Source: Streptomyces humi
GTDB lineage: Bacteria > Actinomycetota > Actinomycetes > Streptomycetales > Streptomycetaceae
Direction of reading: 5' to 3'
Assembly: GCF_001005085.2 (NCBI RefSeq)
Contig: NZ_LBMU02000099.1
Coordinates: 1 to 64,000, forward strand
Length of the DNA: 64,000 nt
A program made the translations under genes and the position numbers. Below, one piece after another: positions 16,466 through 24,453 of this stretch (positions are counted from its first letter, which is position 1; each line of letters starts with the position of its first letter). Under the pieces are notes generated by a model, which was not told the DNA's origin, did not search any database, and worked only from the letters and a program-made list of their open reading frames with translations.

Positions 16466-17368
16466 GTGACCGATCCGGTCATCCGCACGCTCGACGACAC
16501 CACCGCTCACCTCTTCGACGACCTGCCCGACCCGCTGCGCCTGCGCGAGCGGAACCGGCACACCCGTTACCGTCCCGACTGGAAGCGCGTCGCCCTGCGC
16601 GACGGCCGGGTGGTGGCCCGGGCCGCCTGGTGGGCAGGCCCCGAGGACACCGAACCGCTCCTCGTCAACTGGTTCGACGTGGCCGAGGGGGAGGAGGAGG
16701 CCGGCGCCGAGCTGCTGAGCAGTGCGCCCTGGCGGACCGCCGAACTGGAGCTCGACCTGCCCACCGGCTGGCGTGACTCCGCCGAACTGCGCACCGCCGC
16801 CGAGGCCCGGTTCACCGCCGCCCGCAAGGCGGGGTACGAACTGCTGGTGGAGCGCTACAACTACCGCTGGACCCCCGAGTGCGGGCTGCCGGAGCGGCCC
16901 GGCCGGCTCCGCTTCGCCGCCGAGCCCGACGACGGTGTGTTCTTCGACGCCCTGCGCCGCATCCACTCCGTCACCCTGGACGCCCACGCCCGCCGTGCCA
17001 TCGGGCAAGGCGGAGTGGACCAGGCGGCCCAGGAGGAGATGGACTTCTTCCGCTGGATGCCCTCGCCCCGCGAGTGGTGGCAGGTCGCCCGTACCCCCGA
17101 CGGCGAGCCGGTGGGCATCCACATCCCCGGCCGCAACCCGGGCGGGCCCTGCGTCGGGTTCATCGGCGTCCTGCCCGAGCGACGCGGCCACGGCTACGCC
17201 TACGATCTGCTGGTGGAGTGCACCCGCTTCCTGGCCGGACAGGGCGCCGAGTTCATCGCCGCCGCCACCGACCAGGGCAACTTCCCGATGGCCGCGCACT
17301 TCGCGCGGGCGGGATACCCGGTGGTCCGGGAGCGGCTGAACTTCTGGGCGGCGCCCGCCGCCGGGTGA
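16466..17368 (+). CDS. GNAT-family N-acetyltransferase
   Basis: This 300-aa protein carries a C-terminal GNAT domain: strand CVGFIGVLPERRGHGYAYDLL, with the acetyl-CoA loop RRGHGY near 236, then a helix and the Asn-containing ATDQGNFPMAAHFARAGY. The N-terminal 150 residues look like a divergent second acetyltransferase-like half. The GTG has CCCGGAGGAATCC immediately upstream. The substrate is unknown. It converges on the Gfo/Idh gene. Confidence 0.85.
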   Translation: MTDPVIRTLDDTTAHLFDDLPDPLRLRERNRHTRYRPDWKRVALRDGRVVARAAWWAGPEDTEPLLVNWFDVAEGEEEAGAELLSSAPWRTAELELDLPTGWRDSAELRTAAEARFTAARKAGYELLVERYNYRWTPECGLPERPGRLRFAAEPDDGVFFDALRRIHSVTLDAHARRAIGQGGVDQAAQEEMDFFRWMPSPREWWQVARTPDGEPVGIHIPGRNPGGPCVGFIGVLPERRGHGYAYDLLVECTRFLAGQGAEFIAAATDQGNFPMAAHFARAGYPVVRERLNFWAAPAAG

Positions 17369-17401
17369 CCCGCCGAGGGGGGGCGGTGACCGGCGGCGGA
17401 C

Positions 17402-17431
17402 GGCGGAACCCGGTCCACGGGCCGGGTCCGC
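17402..17431. terminator. Imperfect hairpin between convergent genes
   Basis: gcggaacccgg pairs with ccgggtccgc with one bulged A, around a short loop, just after the GNAT gene and at the TAG stop of the oxidoreductase gene. Confidence 0.45.
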
Positions 17432-18318
17432 TAGCCGATGTCCTTGCCCAGCAAGGTCTCTGCCTCGGCCAGGATCTCGGTCACCCGGAGCCCGAACGCG
17501 GCGTCGCACGGGTGCGCGCGGCCCGTGCGAGCGGCGGCGAGCAGGGCGTCGGCGGCCCGGGTCAGGGCGGGGACCGCTCCCTCCGCACTCCTCGGCAGCA
17601 GCGTCACCCCCGCCTCACCGCGCAGTTCCACGTCCGCCCCGGCGGCCGCCGGAGGCGCGGTGAGGCTCAGCGTCACCGCGCTGGACGCCCCGGTGGCGTG
17701 GTCGAGGACGAGATGGACGGTGTCGGAGGGGCCGTGCACGGCGGCCGCCACCCGCCGTACGTCGCCCAGCACCGGCAGCAGCACCGACAGGGCGTGCGGA
17801 CCCACGTCCCACAGCGCCCCCTTCTCCCGGCGCCACGGCGAGTCGGCGAACGGGCTGTCGCCGGTGAACACCGAGCCCAGCCACTGCGCCCGAGCCGTGA
17901 ACCAGCCGGCCGTGGCGGCCTGTTCCCCGATCCACCGCTCCGGCTCCTGCTGGAAGCGGGTGGTGAAGAACACCACCGAGGCGACCCGCGCCCGCTCGGC
18001 CGCCGCCACCACCGCCTGCCCCTCGGCGACCCCGATCGCGAGGGGCTTGTCCAGCAGCAGGTGGCACCCCGCCCGCGCGGCCCGTACCGCCAGGTCCGCC
18101 TGTACGACCGGCGGCAGCGCCAACGCCACCGCGTCGACGTCGGCGAACAACGCGTCCACGTCGTCGTACGCCCGGACGCCGTGCTCCTCCGCCAGCTCCG
18201 CCGCCGCCTCCGGGCGGCGGCCCCACACCCCGGCGAAGTCCAGCGACCCGTGCCCCGCCAGCGCGGGGGCGTAGGCCGCCCGTGCCCAGGGCCCGGTCCC
18301 CAGCAGTCCGATGCGCAT
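17431..18318 (-). CDS. Gfo/Idh/MocA family oxidoreductase
   Basis: This 295-aa NAD(P)-dependent dehydrogenase-like protein has an N-terminal Rossmann fold (GLLGTGPWARAAYAPAL) and the family DKPLA signature near residue 93 with its catalytic Lys. It ends in a substrate domain containing GALWDVGPHALSVL with the conserved Asp and His. The ATG at 18318 follows GAGAGAGGAACGG. It lies 47 bases behind the graspetide ligase gene in the same orientation and may belong to that operon, either as a tailoring enzyme or by chance. Family members usually oxidise sugars or cyclitols. Confidence 0.85.
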   Translation of the reverse strand: MRIGLLGTGPWARAAYAPALAGHGSLDFAGVWGRRPEAAAELAEEHGVRAYDDVDALFADVDAVALALPPVVQADLAVRAARAGCHLLLDKPLAIGVAEGQAVVAAAERARVASVVFFTTRFQQEPERWIGEQAATAGWFTARAQWLGSVFTGDSPFADSPWRREKGALWDVGPHALSVLLPVLGDVRRVAAAVHGPSDTVHLVLDHATGASSAVTLSLTAPPAAAGADVELRGEAGVTLLPRSAEGAVPALTRAADALLAAARTGRAHPCDAAFGLRVTEILAEAETLLGKDIG

Positions 18319-18365
18319 GTCCCGTTCCTCTCTCCGTGCTCTGCTCCACACCGCCGCCCAGCCGG

Positions 18366-19349
18366 TCAGGGCATCCTGCTCCGCCCGCCGTCGGCATGGG
18401 TACGGCACCGCCCGGTGCCGTCCGCCAGCCACCCGGCGATGCTCTCGGCGATGGGCTGCCCGGTGTCCATCTCGACGAACCCGAACTGACCCGACTGGTT
18501 GCACTCGAGGAACCACCAGATGCCGTCGGCGTCCTCCGCGAAGTCGAAGGCACCGTAGGCCAGCTCGGCGTCCTTCATATACGTGAGAACGGCCTCGGCG
18601 ACTCGCACCGGCACCTCGGTCTCCTGCCAGGGGGCGACGGACGGGGCGAACCGGACGTCCACGTCGTCGGGATGGGCGTCCGGATGCACCGGCTTGCGGG
18701 CCGCCAGCAGCCGCTCGCCGACCACCGTCAGCCGGATGTCGGCCCGCTTGGCGACCCGCCGCTGGAGCAGGGTCGGCCCGAACGCCACCGCCGCGAAGTC
18801 GGCGTCCGGCGCCACCCGGCTGGTCGGCACCGCCCGCGGCGGCTCCTGCGGATGCGCCCCCGACACCGGCTTCACCACCAGGTCCGGGAACCGTGCCGCG
18901 AACTCCCGGGCCGCCTGCGGGAACGTCGTGATCAGCGTCGCGGGCACGGCGAGCCCGCTGCGCTGCGCCAGCCGCAGCTGCCACGGCTTGTGACGCGCCC
19001 GGCGGGCCGCGTCCGGGTGGTTCATCCAGCGCGCGTCGGTCCCGCGCAGCATGCCGTACAGCGCCTGCGCGGATTCCTCGGTCAGCCAGGCGGACGGCTG
19101 GGCGGCCCGGGCGGCCGCCACCCCGGGCCTGCGCACCCAGACGGAGCGCAGGCCGTCCATGCTCACCAGACGTCCGTTCACGGACAGGTGGCCGCGGCTG
19201 ACGCCCTGCACATACTCGCCCGACAGGGCCACACCGCTGGTCAGATCGGCAGGGTCGAGGCGGACGACGGGCACGGCGGCCTCGTGCAGCCGGAGGACCA
19301 CCATGTCCGCCGTCACGTCCTCGTCACTGGTCAGGATGAGCACGGTCAT
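18366..19349 (-). CDS. tgmB: ATP-grasp ribosomal peptide maturase (graspetide ligase)
   Basis: This 327-aa ATP-grasp enzyme has an N-terminal pre-ATP-grasp region (LILTSDEDVTADMVV) and RSVWVRRPG near residue 70. The ATP-binding domain contains DLVVKPVSG and ELAYGAFDFAEDADGIWWFLECN, with acidic Mg-binding residues. It matches the TgmB-type maturases of actinomycetes, which activate Asp/Glu side chains and join them to Ser/Thr or Lys of a precursor peptide. It starts 15 bases after the small precursor gene and is surely cotranscribed with it. The exact ring pattern cannot be read from sequence. Confidence 0.92.
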   Translation of the reverse strand: MTVLILTSDEDVTADMVVLRLHEAAVPVVRLDPADLTSGVALSGEYVQGVSRGHLSVNGRLVSMDGLRSVWVRRPGVAAARAAQPSAWLTEESAQALYGMLRGTDARWMNHPDAARRARHKPWQLRLAQRSGLAVPATLITTFPQAAREFAARFPDLVVKPVSGAHPQEPPRAVPTSRVAPDADFAAVAFGPTLLQRRVAKRADIRLTVVGERLLAARKPVHPDAHPDDVDVRFAPSVAPWQETEVPVRVAEAVLTYMKDAELAYGAFDFAEDADGIWWFLECNQSGQFGFVEMDTGQPIAESIAGWLADGTGRCRTHADGGRSRMP

Positions 19350-19364
19350 CGTCGGGTTCCGCGT

Positions 19365-19556
19365 TCAGTCGTCGAAGTGCGTCTTGGAGCCCGCGGTGGA
19401 GGTCGTGGTCCCCAGGGCTCTCAGCGTTGCGTGATCGGTGGCTGCGATCCGGCCATCGAGGAGAACGTTCAACTGCATTCCGGAGTCATACGCGTACGGA
19501 GTGGTGACGTCCAACTGCACTGCGGGGCGTGCGTAGTTGAGCGCGAACGGTTGCAT
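19365..19556 (-). CDS. tgmA: Putative graspetide precursor peptide
   Basis: This 63-aa peptide starts MQPFALNYARP, the hallmark leader of putative ATP-grasp-modified RiPPs, and includes YDSGMQLNVLLDGR. The probable core is the last 15-20 residues, ending TTTSTAGSKTHFDD. Thr50-52, Ser53, Thr54, Ser57 and Thr59 could donate hydroxyls and Lys58 an amine, with Asp62 and Asp63 as the only terminal acceptors, so at most two side-chain links are expected there. The ATG at 19556 has AGGGAGAG nine bases upstream; ten more in-frame codons lack leader character. No methyltransferase or dedicated protease is adjacent. Confidence 0.9.
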   Translation of the reverse strand: MQPFALNYARPAVQLDVTTPYAYDSGMQLNVLLDGRIAATDHATLRALGTTTSTAGSKTHFDD

Positions 19557-19610
19557 GGTCTCTCCCTGTTTCGTTCTTCCATGCACTTATACGATTCGAA
19601 CGCGTGGTTG

Positions 19611-19662
19611 GTTTCCTTACTCTGCGTAATCTCAGCGCCAATTAAGGGCTTGTTAAGGAAAC
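19611..19662. promoter_or_regulatory. AT-rich tgmA promoter region with inverted repeat
   Basis: GTTTCCTTA at 19611-19619 and TAAGGAAAC at 19654-19662 are perfect 9-bp inverted copies about 34 bases apart in the unusually AT-rich upstream region of tgmA. A TATAAG element on the minus strand near 19585-19590 is a possible -10 box. The arms could be regulator half-sites flanking the promoter. Confidence 0.5.
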
Positions 19663-19721
19663 AGCGGCCTGTCGCCGCCCCGAGTGGCCGATTTCACATG
19701 CCCGTCCGGCACATGACAGCG

Positions 19722-20588
19722 TCAAATGCCCGCGAATTCCCGAGATGTCGTGAGCGCCTGTTCGGCGTAGCTCCGCCCGAAGAGCACGGCATGTACCAAC
19801 AGCGGGAACAGCTGGTGCAGTCCGACGCGCTCCGCCCAGCCGGCGGCGGGCGGCGCCGCGTCCTGGTACGCGTCCAGGATCCGGTCCAGGTGCGGGCAGC
19901 CGAAGAGGCGGAGCATCGCGAGGTCGGTCTCGCGGTGTCCGCCGTGCGCGGCGGGGTCGATCACCCGGACCCGGCCGTCGGCGCCCCACAGCACGTTGCC
20001 GTTCCACAGGTCGCCGTGCAGCCGGGCGGGCGGCTCGGCCGGTCCCGCGAGTTCCGGCAGCCGCTCGCAGACCCGTTCCACCACCCGGGCCTCGCCGGGA
20101 CGCAGGGTGCCGCGGTCGACGGCCGCGCGAAGGTAGGGCAGCACCCGGTGCTCGGCGTACCAGTGCGGCCAGTCGGTGCCCGGCTCGTTGCGCATCGGGG
20201 CGCGGCCGATCCAGGCGTCGCGAGGGCCGTCCGGCGGGGCCGCTCCGAAGGCCGGGGCCCCGCCGGCGTGCAGGGCGGCCAGCGCGCGGCCGAACCGCGT
20301 GGCCGCCTCGGTGCCCGGCCGGCCGGTGGCGACCAGCTCGGTCACCAGCCACCGCTCGTCGTGTCCCAGCACCTCGGGAACCGGGACCGCCCGGGCCGCG
20401 GCCAGCCAGCGCAGTCCGGCCGCCTCGGCCCGTACCGCGCCGGAGCCGTCGCCGTGCTTGACCACGACGGCACCGCCGTCGGCCAGCGCGACCTCCGTGA
20501 GGCCGCCGGACAGGGCATGCTCGGCCGAGGCCCGCCGCCCGGTGAGCCGGGCGGCCACCGCACCCGGACTCTCGCCGCCGTCGACCAC
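19722..20588 (-). CDS. Fructosamine kinase family protein
   Basis: This 288-aa APH-like kinase has an N-terminal lobe with AVVVKHGDGSG, a catalytic loop RLHGDLWNGNVLWG (catalytic Asp near residue 195) and the Mg-binding Asp in RVIDPAAHGG. Fructosamine-3-kinase family proteins phosphorylate ketoamines on proteins or free amines for deglycation. The start is GTG at 20588. It precedes tgmA by 165 bases on the same strand, but the AT-rich promoter region between them argues against a common operon. Confidence 0.88.
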   Translation of the reverse strand: MVDGGESPGAVAARLTGRRASAEHALSGGLTEVALADGGAVVVKHGDGSGAVRAEAAGLRWLAAARAVPVPEVLGHDERWLVTELVATGRPGTEAATRFGRALAALHAGGAPAFGAAPPDGPRDAWIGRAPMRNEPGTDWPHWYAEHRVLPYLRAAVDRGTLRPGEARVVERVCERLPELAGPAEPPARLHGDLWNGNVLWGADGRVRVIDPAAHGGHRETDLAMLRLFGCPHLDRILDAYQDAAPPAAGWAERVGLHQLFPLLVHAVLFGRSYAEQALTTSREFAGI

Positions 20589-20610
20589 CGCTCCAGCGTA
20601 CGGGCCGGTG

Positions 20611-21087
20611 TCAGGAACCCCAGGTGCCCTGGTCGACGGCGCAGTTCCAGCCCGTGCCGTGCAGCGCGAACCTCACCTTGTAGGTGTGGGTGTTCAGCAG
20701 ATGGGTCTGCACCCGCACCCCGAGGCTGGTCTTCTTCTTCAGTGTCGCCGTGTACACGGACACCGTCTTCGACGTCCGGTGGGTGACCTTGCCGCCGGTG
20801 GCCCTGGCGGTGCCGAAGCGGATGTTGTTGACGTCCGTCACGGTGAACGTGACCTTCGTGAAGCTCTTGGTGGCGCTCTTGTTCCTGACGGCGAAGTACA
20901 GGCCGCCCTCGGTCACCCAGTGGTCCGAGTTCACGTAGAAGCGGCTCGGATAGACGATGTCGACGGGGCAGCCGGCGCTCTGCGGCACCTCGGTTCGCGC
21001 GGACGCGCCTGCGGCGAGGCCGAGTTGGGCGGCTGTGACGACGCCGACGACGGTCAGGACTCCGGCGGATGTACGCATACGGTTCAC
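20611..21087 (-). CDS. Secreted protein of unknown function
   Basis: This 158-aa protein has a signal peptide (about 1-32, ending GASARTE), then a beta-rich domain of about 120 residues with two Cys that could form a disulfide (AGCPVD near 41 and WNCAVD near 147). The GTG at 21087 is chosen because GGAGGA lies nine bases upstream; the ATG three codons later is an alternative. I do not recognise the family. The strand pattern resembles small extracellular Ig-like domains, but that is only an impression. Confidence 0.75.
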   Translation of the reverse strand: MNRMRTSAGVLTVVGVVTAAQLGLAAGASARTEVPQSAGCPVDIVYPSRFYVNSDHWVTEGGLYFAVRNKSATKSFTKVTFTVTDVNNIRFGTARATGGKVTHRTSKTVSVYTATLKKKTSLGVRVQTHLLNTHTYKVRFALHGTGWNCAVDQGTWGS

Positions 21088-21403
21088 TACGGTTATTCCT
21101 CCCCCTGCGGTACTGATCGGACCATAGCGAAGAGTCCCGCCTTCCTCACCCGAAAGCAGATGGTTTTCCACCGTCAGAGTGGCCGCGCGGCTGAAGAGGC
21201 GTCATCGACCTCACCGGTCCGACGCCCACCGTGGTGAGCGCGCGCCGCTCGACCCGCGCGGCCGGCCGTCCTGTGTCTCCGGGAACAGCCAGGTCACATC
21301 GGTCTCACAGCAACGGCCTCCGGTCCGCGGCCCGCCGCCCGCACGCTCCCCGTGCTCCGGTGAGCCGAGCGAGAAACCGAGCAACTCCCTTGTTGCGCAA
21401 GCA

Positions 21404-21432
21404 TTGACGCGCCCCACGCGTCCCTCTAGTTT
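21404..21432 (+). promoter_or_regulatory. Promoter of the GH43 gene
   Basis: TTGACG (21404-21409), a 17-bp spacer and TAGTTT (21427-21432) form a housekeeping-type promoter about 60 bases before the GH43 start. TTGCGCAA, a short palindrome at 21393-21400 just upstream, could be part of an operator. The rest of the 405-base gap 21088-21492 shows nothing else. Confidence 0.6.
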
Positions 21433-21492
21433 CTGATCGGTTTCCCGAACCATGTCCGAAATCCCGGACACTTCCCCCCGTCTGGAGCGCAC

Positions 21493-22881
21493 ATGAACGG
21501 CACCCCCCTGTCGCGCCGTCACTTCCTCGGCATGGCCGCGACCGTCCCCCTCGCCACCGCCGGCGCCCTCACCCTCGGCGCCGGCAGCGCCCAGGCCGCC
21601 ACCAACTCGGCCTACGTGATGTGCTACTTCACCGAATCCCCGGACATGCTGGCCGCCAACTACGGCCTGCACCTGGCCGTCAGCACCGACGGTCTCCAGT
21701 GGACCCCGCTCAACCAGAACGACCCCGTGGCCACCCCCACCGCGGGCTCCCTCGGCCTGCGCGACCCGTTCATCCTGCGCAAGCAGGACGGCACCTTCGT
21801 GGTCCTCGCCACCGACCTCAACGGCACCGACTGGACCTACGTCAGCCAGTACATCCACGTCTGGGACTCCACCGACCTGCGCACCTTCACCGGCTACCGG
21901 CGGGTGAAGCTGCACGACATGGACACCCACGCCTGGGCGCCCGAGGCGTTCTGGGACGCCGGGCGCGGCCAGTACGGCATCATCTACTCCGCCGTGAACT
22001 CCAGCGGCCACAACGTCATCATGATCAACTACACCGGTGACTTCGTCACCGCCGGCGACCCGCAGGTCTTCTTCGACCCGGGCTACGACGTCATCGACGG
22101 CGACCTGGCCGTGGGCGTGAACGGTGTCAACTACCTCTACTTCAAGAAGAACTCGACCCTCGTCGGCGCCCGCTCCACCTCACTCGACCCGGGCAGCTTC
22201 ACCGAGTTCAGCACGGCCGTCTCGCACAACGGCACCGAGGCGCCCGAGCTGGTCAAGTCCCTCACGTCGAGCTCGACCTGGTACCTCTGGGGCGACACCT
22301 GGTCGCCGAACGGCGTGTTCTACGCCTGGGGGACCAACGACCTGTCGGCCGGCACCTGGACGGCCCTCGACCAGAAGACCTACACCCAGCCGCTCAACTC
22401 CAAGCACTGCGGCATCCAGCCCATCACCGCCACCGAGTACAGCAACCTGGTCGCCAAGTGGGGCACGCCGTCCTGGAACCGGCTGAAGTCCTACAACTAC
22501 CCGGCCCGGTACGTCCGGCACAGCAACTACGTCGGACGCATCGACGAGTACGCCTTCGACCCGTACACCGACGGCATGTGGAAGCTGGTACCCGGCCTCG
22601 CCGACAGCGCCGGGGTGTCCTTCCAGTCGGTCAACTACCCGACCCGCTACCTGCGCCACTACAACTACCAGCTGCAACTGGACGTGAACGACAGCACGAC
22701 CGCGTTCGCCCAGGACGCCACGTTCTACCGGACGGCCGGCCTCGCCGACTCCTCCTGGTCGTCGTTCCGGTCGTACAACTACCCGACCCGGTACATCCGC
22801 CACTCGAACTACGTCCTGCGCATCGACCCCATCTCGACCAGCACCGAGCAGGCCGACGCCACCTTCTCCGTGGGCTACTGA
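21493..22881 (+). CDS. Tat-exported GH43 arabinofuranosidase with AbfB domain
   Basis: This 462-aa enzyme has a twin-arginine signal (SRRHFLGM, cleavage near residue 36). A five-bladed GH43 propeller (about 37-325) follows, with the Asp of LRDPFILRK and an acid/base Glu in HNGTEAPELV (Glu249 or Glu252). The C-terminal CBM42/AbfB domain (about 335-460) is visible as three repeats of the form NYPxRYxRHxNYxxxID. It resembles the exo-1,5-alpha-L-arabinofuranosidases of Streptomyces, which release arabinose from arabinan outside the cell. It probably feeds the intracellular GH51/GH27 operon 5 kb downstream. Confidence 0.88.
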   Translation: MNGTPLSRRHFLGMAATVPLATAGALTLGAGSAQAATNSAYVMCYFTESPDMLAANYGLHLAVSTDGLQWTPLNQNDPVATPTAGSLGLRDPFILRKQDGTFVVLATDLNGTDWTYVSQYIHVWDSTDLRTFTGYRRVKLHDMDTHAWAPEAFWDAGRGQYGIIYSAVNSSGHNVIMINYTGDFVTAGDPQVFFDPGYDVIDGDLAVGVNGVNYLYFKKNSTLVGARSTSLDPGSFTEFSTAVSHNGTEAPELVKSLTSSSTWYLWGDTWSPNGVFYAWGTNDLSAGTWTALDQKTYTQPLNSKHCGIQPITATEYSNLVAKWGTPSWNRLKSYNYPARYVRHSNYVGRIDEYAFDPYTDGMWKLVPGLADSAGVSFQSVNYPTRYLRHYNYQLQLDVNDSTTAFAQDATFYRTAGLADSSWSSFRSYNYPTRYIRHSNYVLRIDPISTSTEQADATFSVGY

Positions 22882-22883
22882 CA

Positions 22884-22933
22884 CGGCGGTGGGCCCGGTG
22901 GACGGCGACACGCCGACGACGGGTCCACCGCCG
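22884..22933 (+). terminator. Terminator hairpin after GH43
   Basis: cggcggtgggcccg (22884-22897) pairs with cgggtccaccgccg (22920-22933) with one G-U pair; the 22-base loop contains its own small ggcg/cgcc stem. It begins two bases after the TGA. Confidence 0.75.
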
Positions 22934-23115
22934 CCCGAATGGCGGTGCGCGCCCGCGACGGATTGACCCAGCCGGGCGGTGTTGGGCGTGTCGTCACCCC
23001 GGATGGGCGGTCCGGATGGTGCGAGGCGCGGGGCTGACTGACGGTGGTTCATGTCGGAGCCGGGTCGTATCGCTGATGGAGTGTCGGCGCCCGGCCACGG
23101 CGGAAGGACAAAGAG

Positions 23116-23535
23116 ATGCGTTCTGCCCGCATGATCATCGCGACGACGGCAGCCACCGCCGCCCTGGCGTTCGCCGCTCCCGCAGCCCAGGCCGCGGGTT
23201 CGGGGGACCGTGACGACGGGGGCCGTGACGACTCCTCCTACAGCAGCAGCGACAGCAAGTTCGACCCCGAGACCTACAAGGGCAAGGGCGACGACGAACA
23301 GGGGGGCAAGGGCGACAAGGAAGACAGCGGGGGCAAGGGCGACAGGGGAAAGGACGAGGGCGGCGGCTCGTGGGGTGACGACGAGGGCAGCGACCGCCCG
23401 CACGGCGGTATGCACACCGGCGGCGGCGCCCTCGCCTCGCCCGGTGTCACGGCCGGCGGGCTGGCCGTGCTCGGCGTAGCGGCCTCCGGTGCCTACGCGC
23501 TGCGACGCAGGAGGGTCGCCGGGCCCGTGTCCTGA
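23116..23535 (+). CDS. Surface-anchored low-complexity protein next to a sortase
   Basis: This 139-aa protein has a signal peptide (about 1-26, APAAQAAG), a Gly/Asp/Lys-rich hydrophilic middle with repeated KGKGDDE-like segments, and a C-terminal sorting-signal layout: LASPG, a hydrophobic stretch (VTAGGLAVLGVAASGAYAL) and RRRR. The pentapeptide resembles the LAxTG sorting motif with Pro at the fourth position. It lies 111 bases before a class F sortase gene and is probably its substrate or co-regulated partner. It may otherwise simply be membrane-anchored. Confidence 0.8.
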   Translation: MRSARMIIATTAATAALAFAAPAAQAAGSGDRDDGGRDDSSYSSSDSKFDPETYKGKGDDEQGGKGDKEDSGGKGDRGKDEGGGSWGDDEGSDRPHGGMHTGGGALASPGVTAGGLAVLGVAASGAYALRRRRVAGPVS

Positions 23536-23646
23536 TGGGCATACGAATACGGGGCCGCGGCCGCCGCCGGCGCTCCACACGCCGACGGCACCGCGGGTCC
23601 CGTCTCCGGCCCCTCCCGCTGCCGTGCTCCAGAAAGGTGACCCGCG

Positions 23647-24351
23647 ATGGCAGCCGGCTCCTCCTCCCCGAACCCCGAGAACGCCGGGAATCCCGACGGC
23701 CGCGACGACCGCGACGGCCCGGGCACTCCGGACGAAGCCCGGCGCGGCGGACTGCTGCCCGTGTGGGGCGTGGCCGTGGTGCTGCTGGTCGTGGCGCTGG
23801 TCGGCGGACACGGCAAGGCCTCCGACGCCAGCGGCGGGGCGCCCGCCGAGCGCACCGGCACCGTTCCCTCGGCCGATCCGCAGCTGACCGGCGAGGCGCT
23901 GCCCCGGTCCGTACCGACCCGCCTGCTCATCCCGAAGATCTCCGTCGACGCCCCCTTCACCGCCCTCACCATCAGCCCCTCGGGCCAGCTCGAACCGCCG
24001 CCCGCCGACAACACCAACCTGGTCGGCTGGTACTCCAAGGGCGCCGCGCCCGGCGAGGCGGGCACCTCGATCATCGCGGGCCACGTCGACACCAAGGTCT
24101 CGGCGGCCGTCTTCGTCCGGCTGGACGAACTGGAGCGCGGCGACCGCTTCACGGTGGACCGGGCCGACGGCATCAGGGCGGACTTCGTGGTCGACGACGC
24201 GGAGACCTTCCCCAAGGACGACTTCCCCAGCGACCGCGTCTACGCGGACACCCGTCGCCCGGAGGTCCGGCTGATCACCTGCGCCGGCGACTACGACCAC
24301 GACGTCAAGGACTACACGGAGAATCTGGTCGTCTTCGGCCACCTCGTCTGA
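23647..24351 (+). CDS. Class F sortase
   Basis: This 234-aa membrane-anchored transpeptidase has an N-terminal membrane helix (LLPVWGVAVVLLVVALVGG, about 36-54) and a sortase domain from about 88. The catalytic His146 lies in AGHVDTK and the Cys212 in LITCAGDYD. In the segment where class F sortases commonly have an Arg (xYRDNVVV-like), this protein reads DYTENLVVF, so the third catalytic residue is not obvious. It follows its probable surface-protein substrate. Confidence 0.9.
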   Translation: MAAGSSSPNPENAGNPDGRDDRDGPGTPDEARRGGLLPVWGVAVVLLVVALVGGHGKASDASGGAPAERTGTVPSADPQLTGEALPRSVPTRLLIPKISVDAPFTALTISPSGQLEPPPADNTNLVGWYSKGAAPGEAGTSIIAGHVDTKVSAAVFVRLDELERGDRFTVDRADGIRADFVVDDAETFPKDDFPSDRVYADTRRPEVRLITCAGDYDHDVKDYTENLVVFGHLV

Positions 24352-24453
24352 TATCGAACGCCTGATCGCGTGTCGGACAGCACAGATTGAGCCACGGCCT
24401 GGGATGGGCAGCCATAAGCGAGGTCATGATCGCCGTGAAGGGACATGAGTCTC

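Noticed and set aside
18282..20786. An 834-residue plus-strand frame across the graspetide genes and the kinase
   Set aside because: It covers four minus-strand genes with clear family motifs and has Arg/Gly/Pro-biased composition with no domain.
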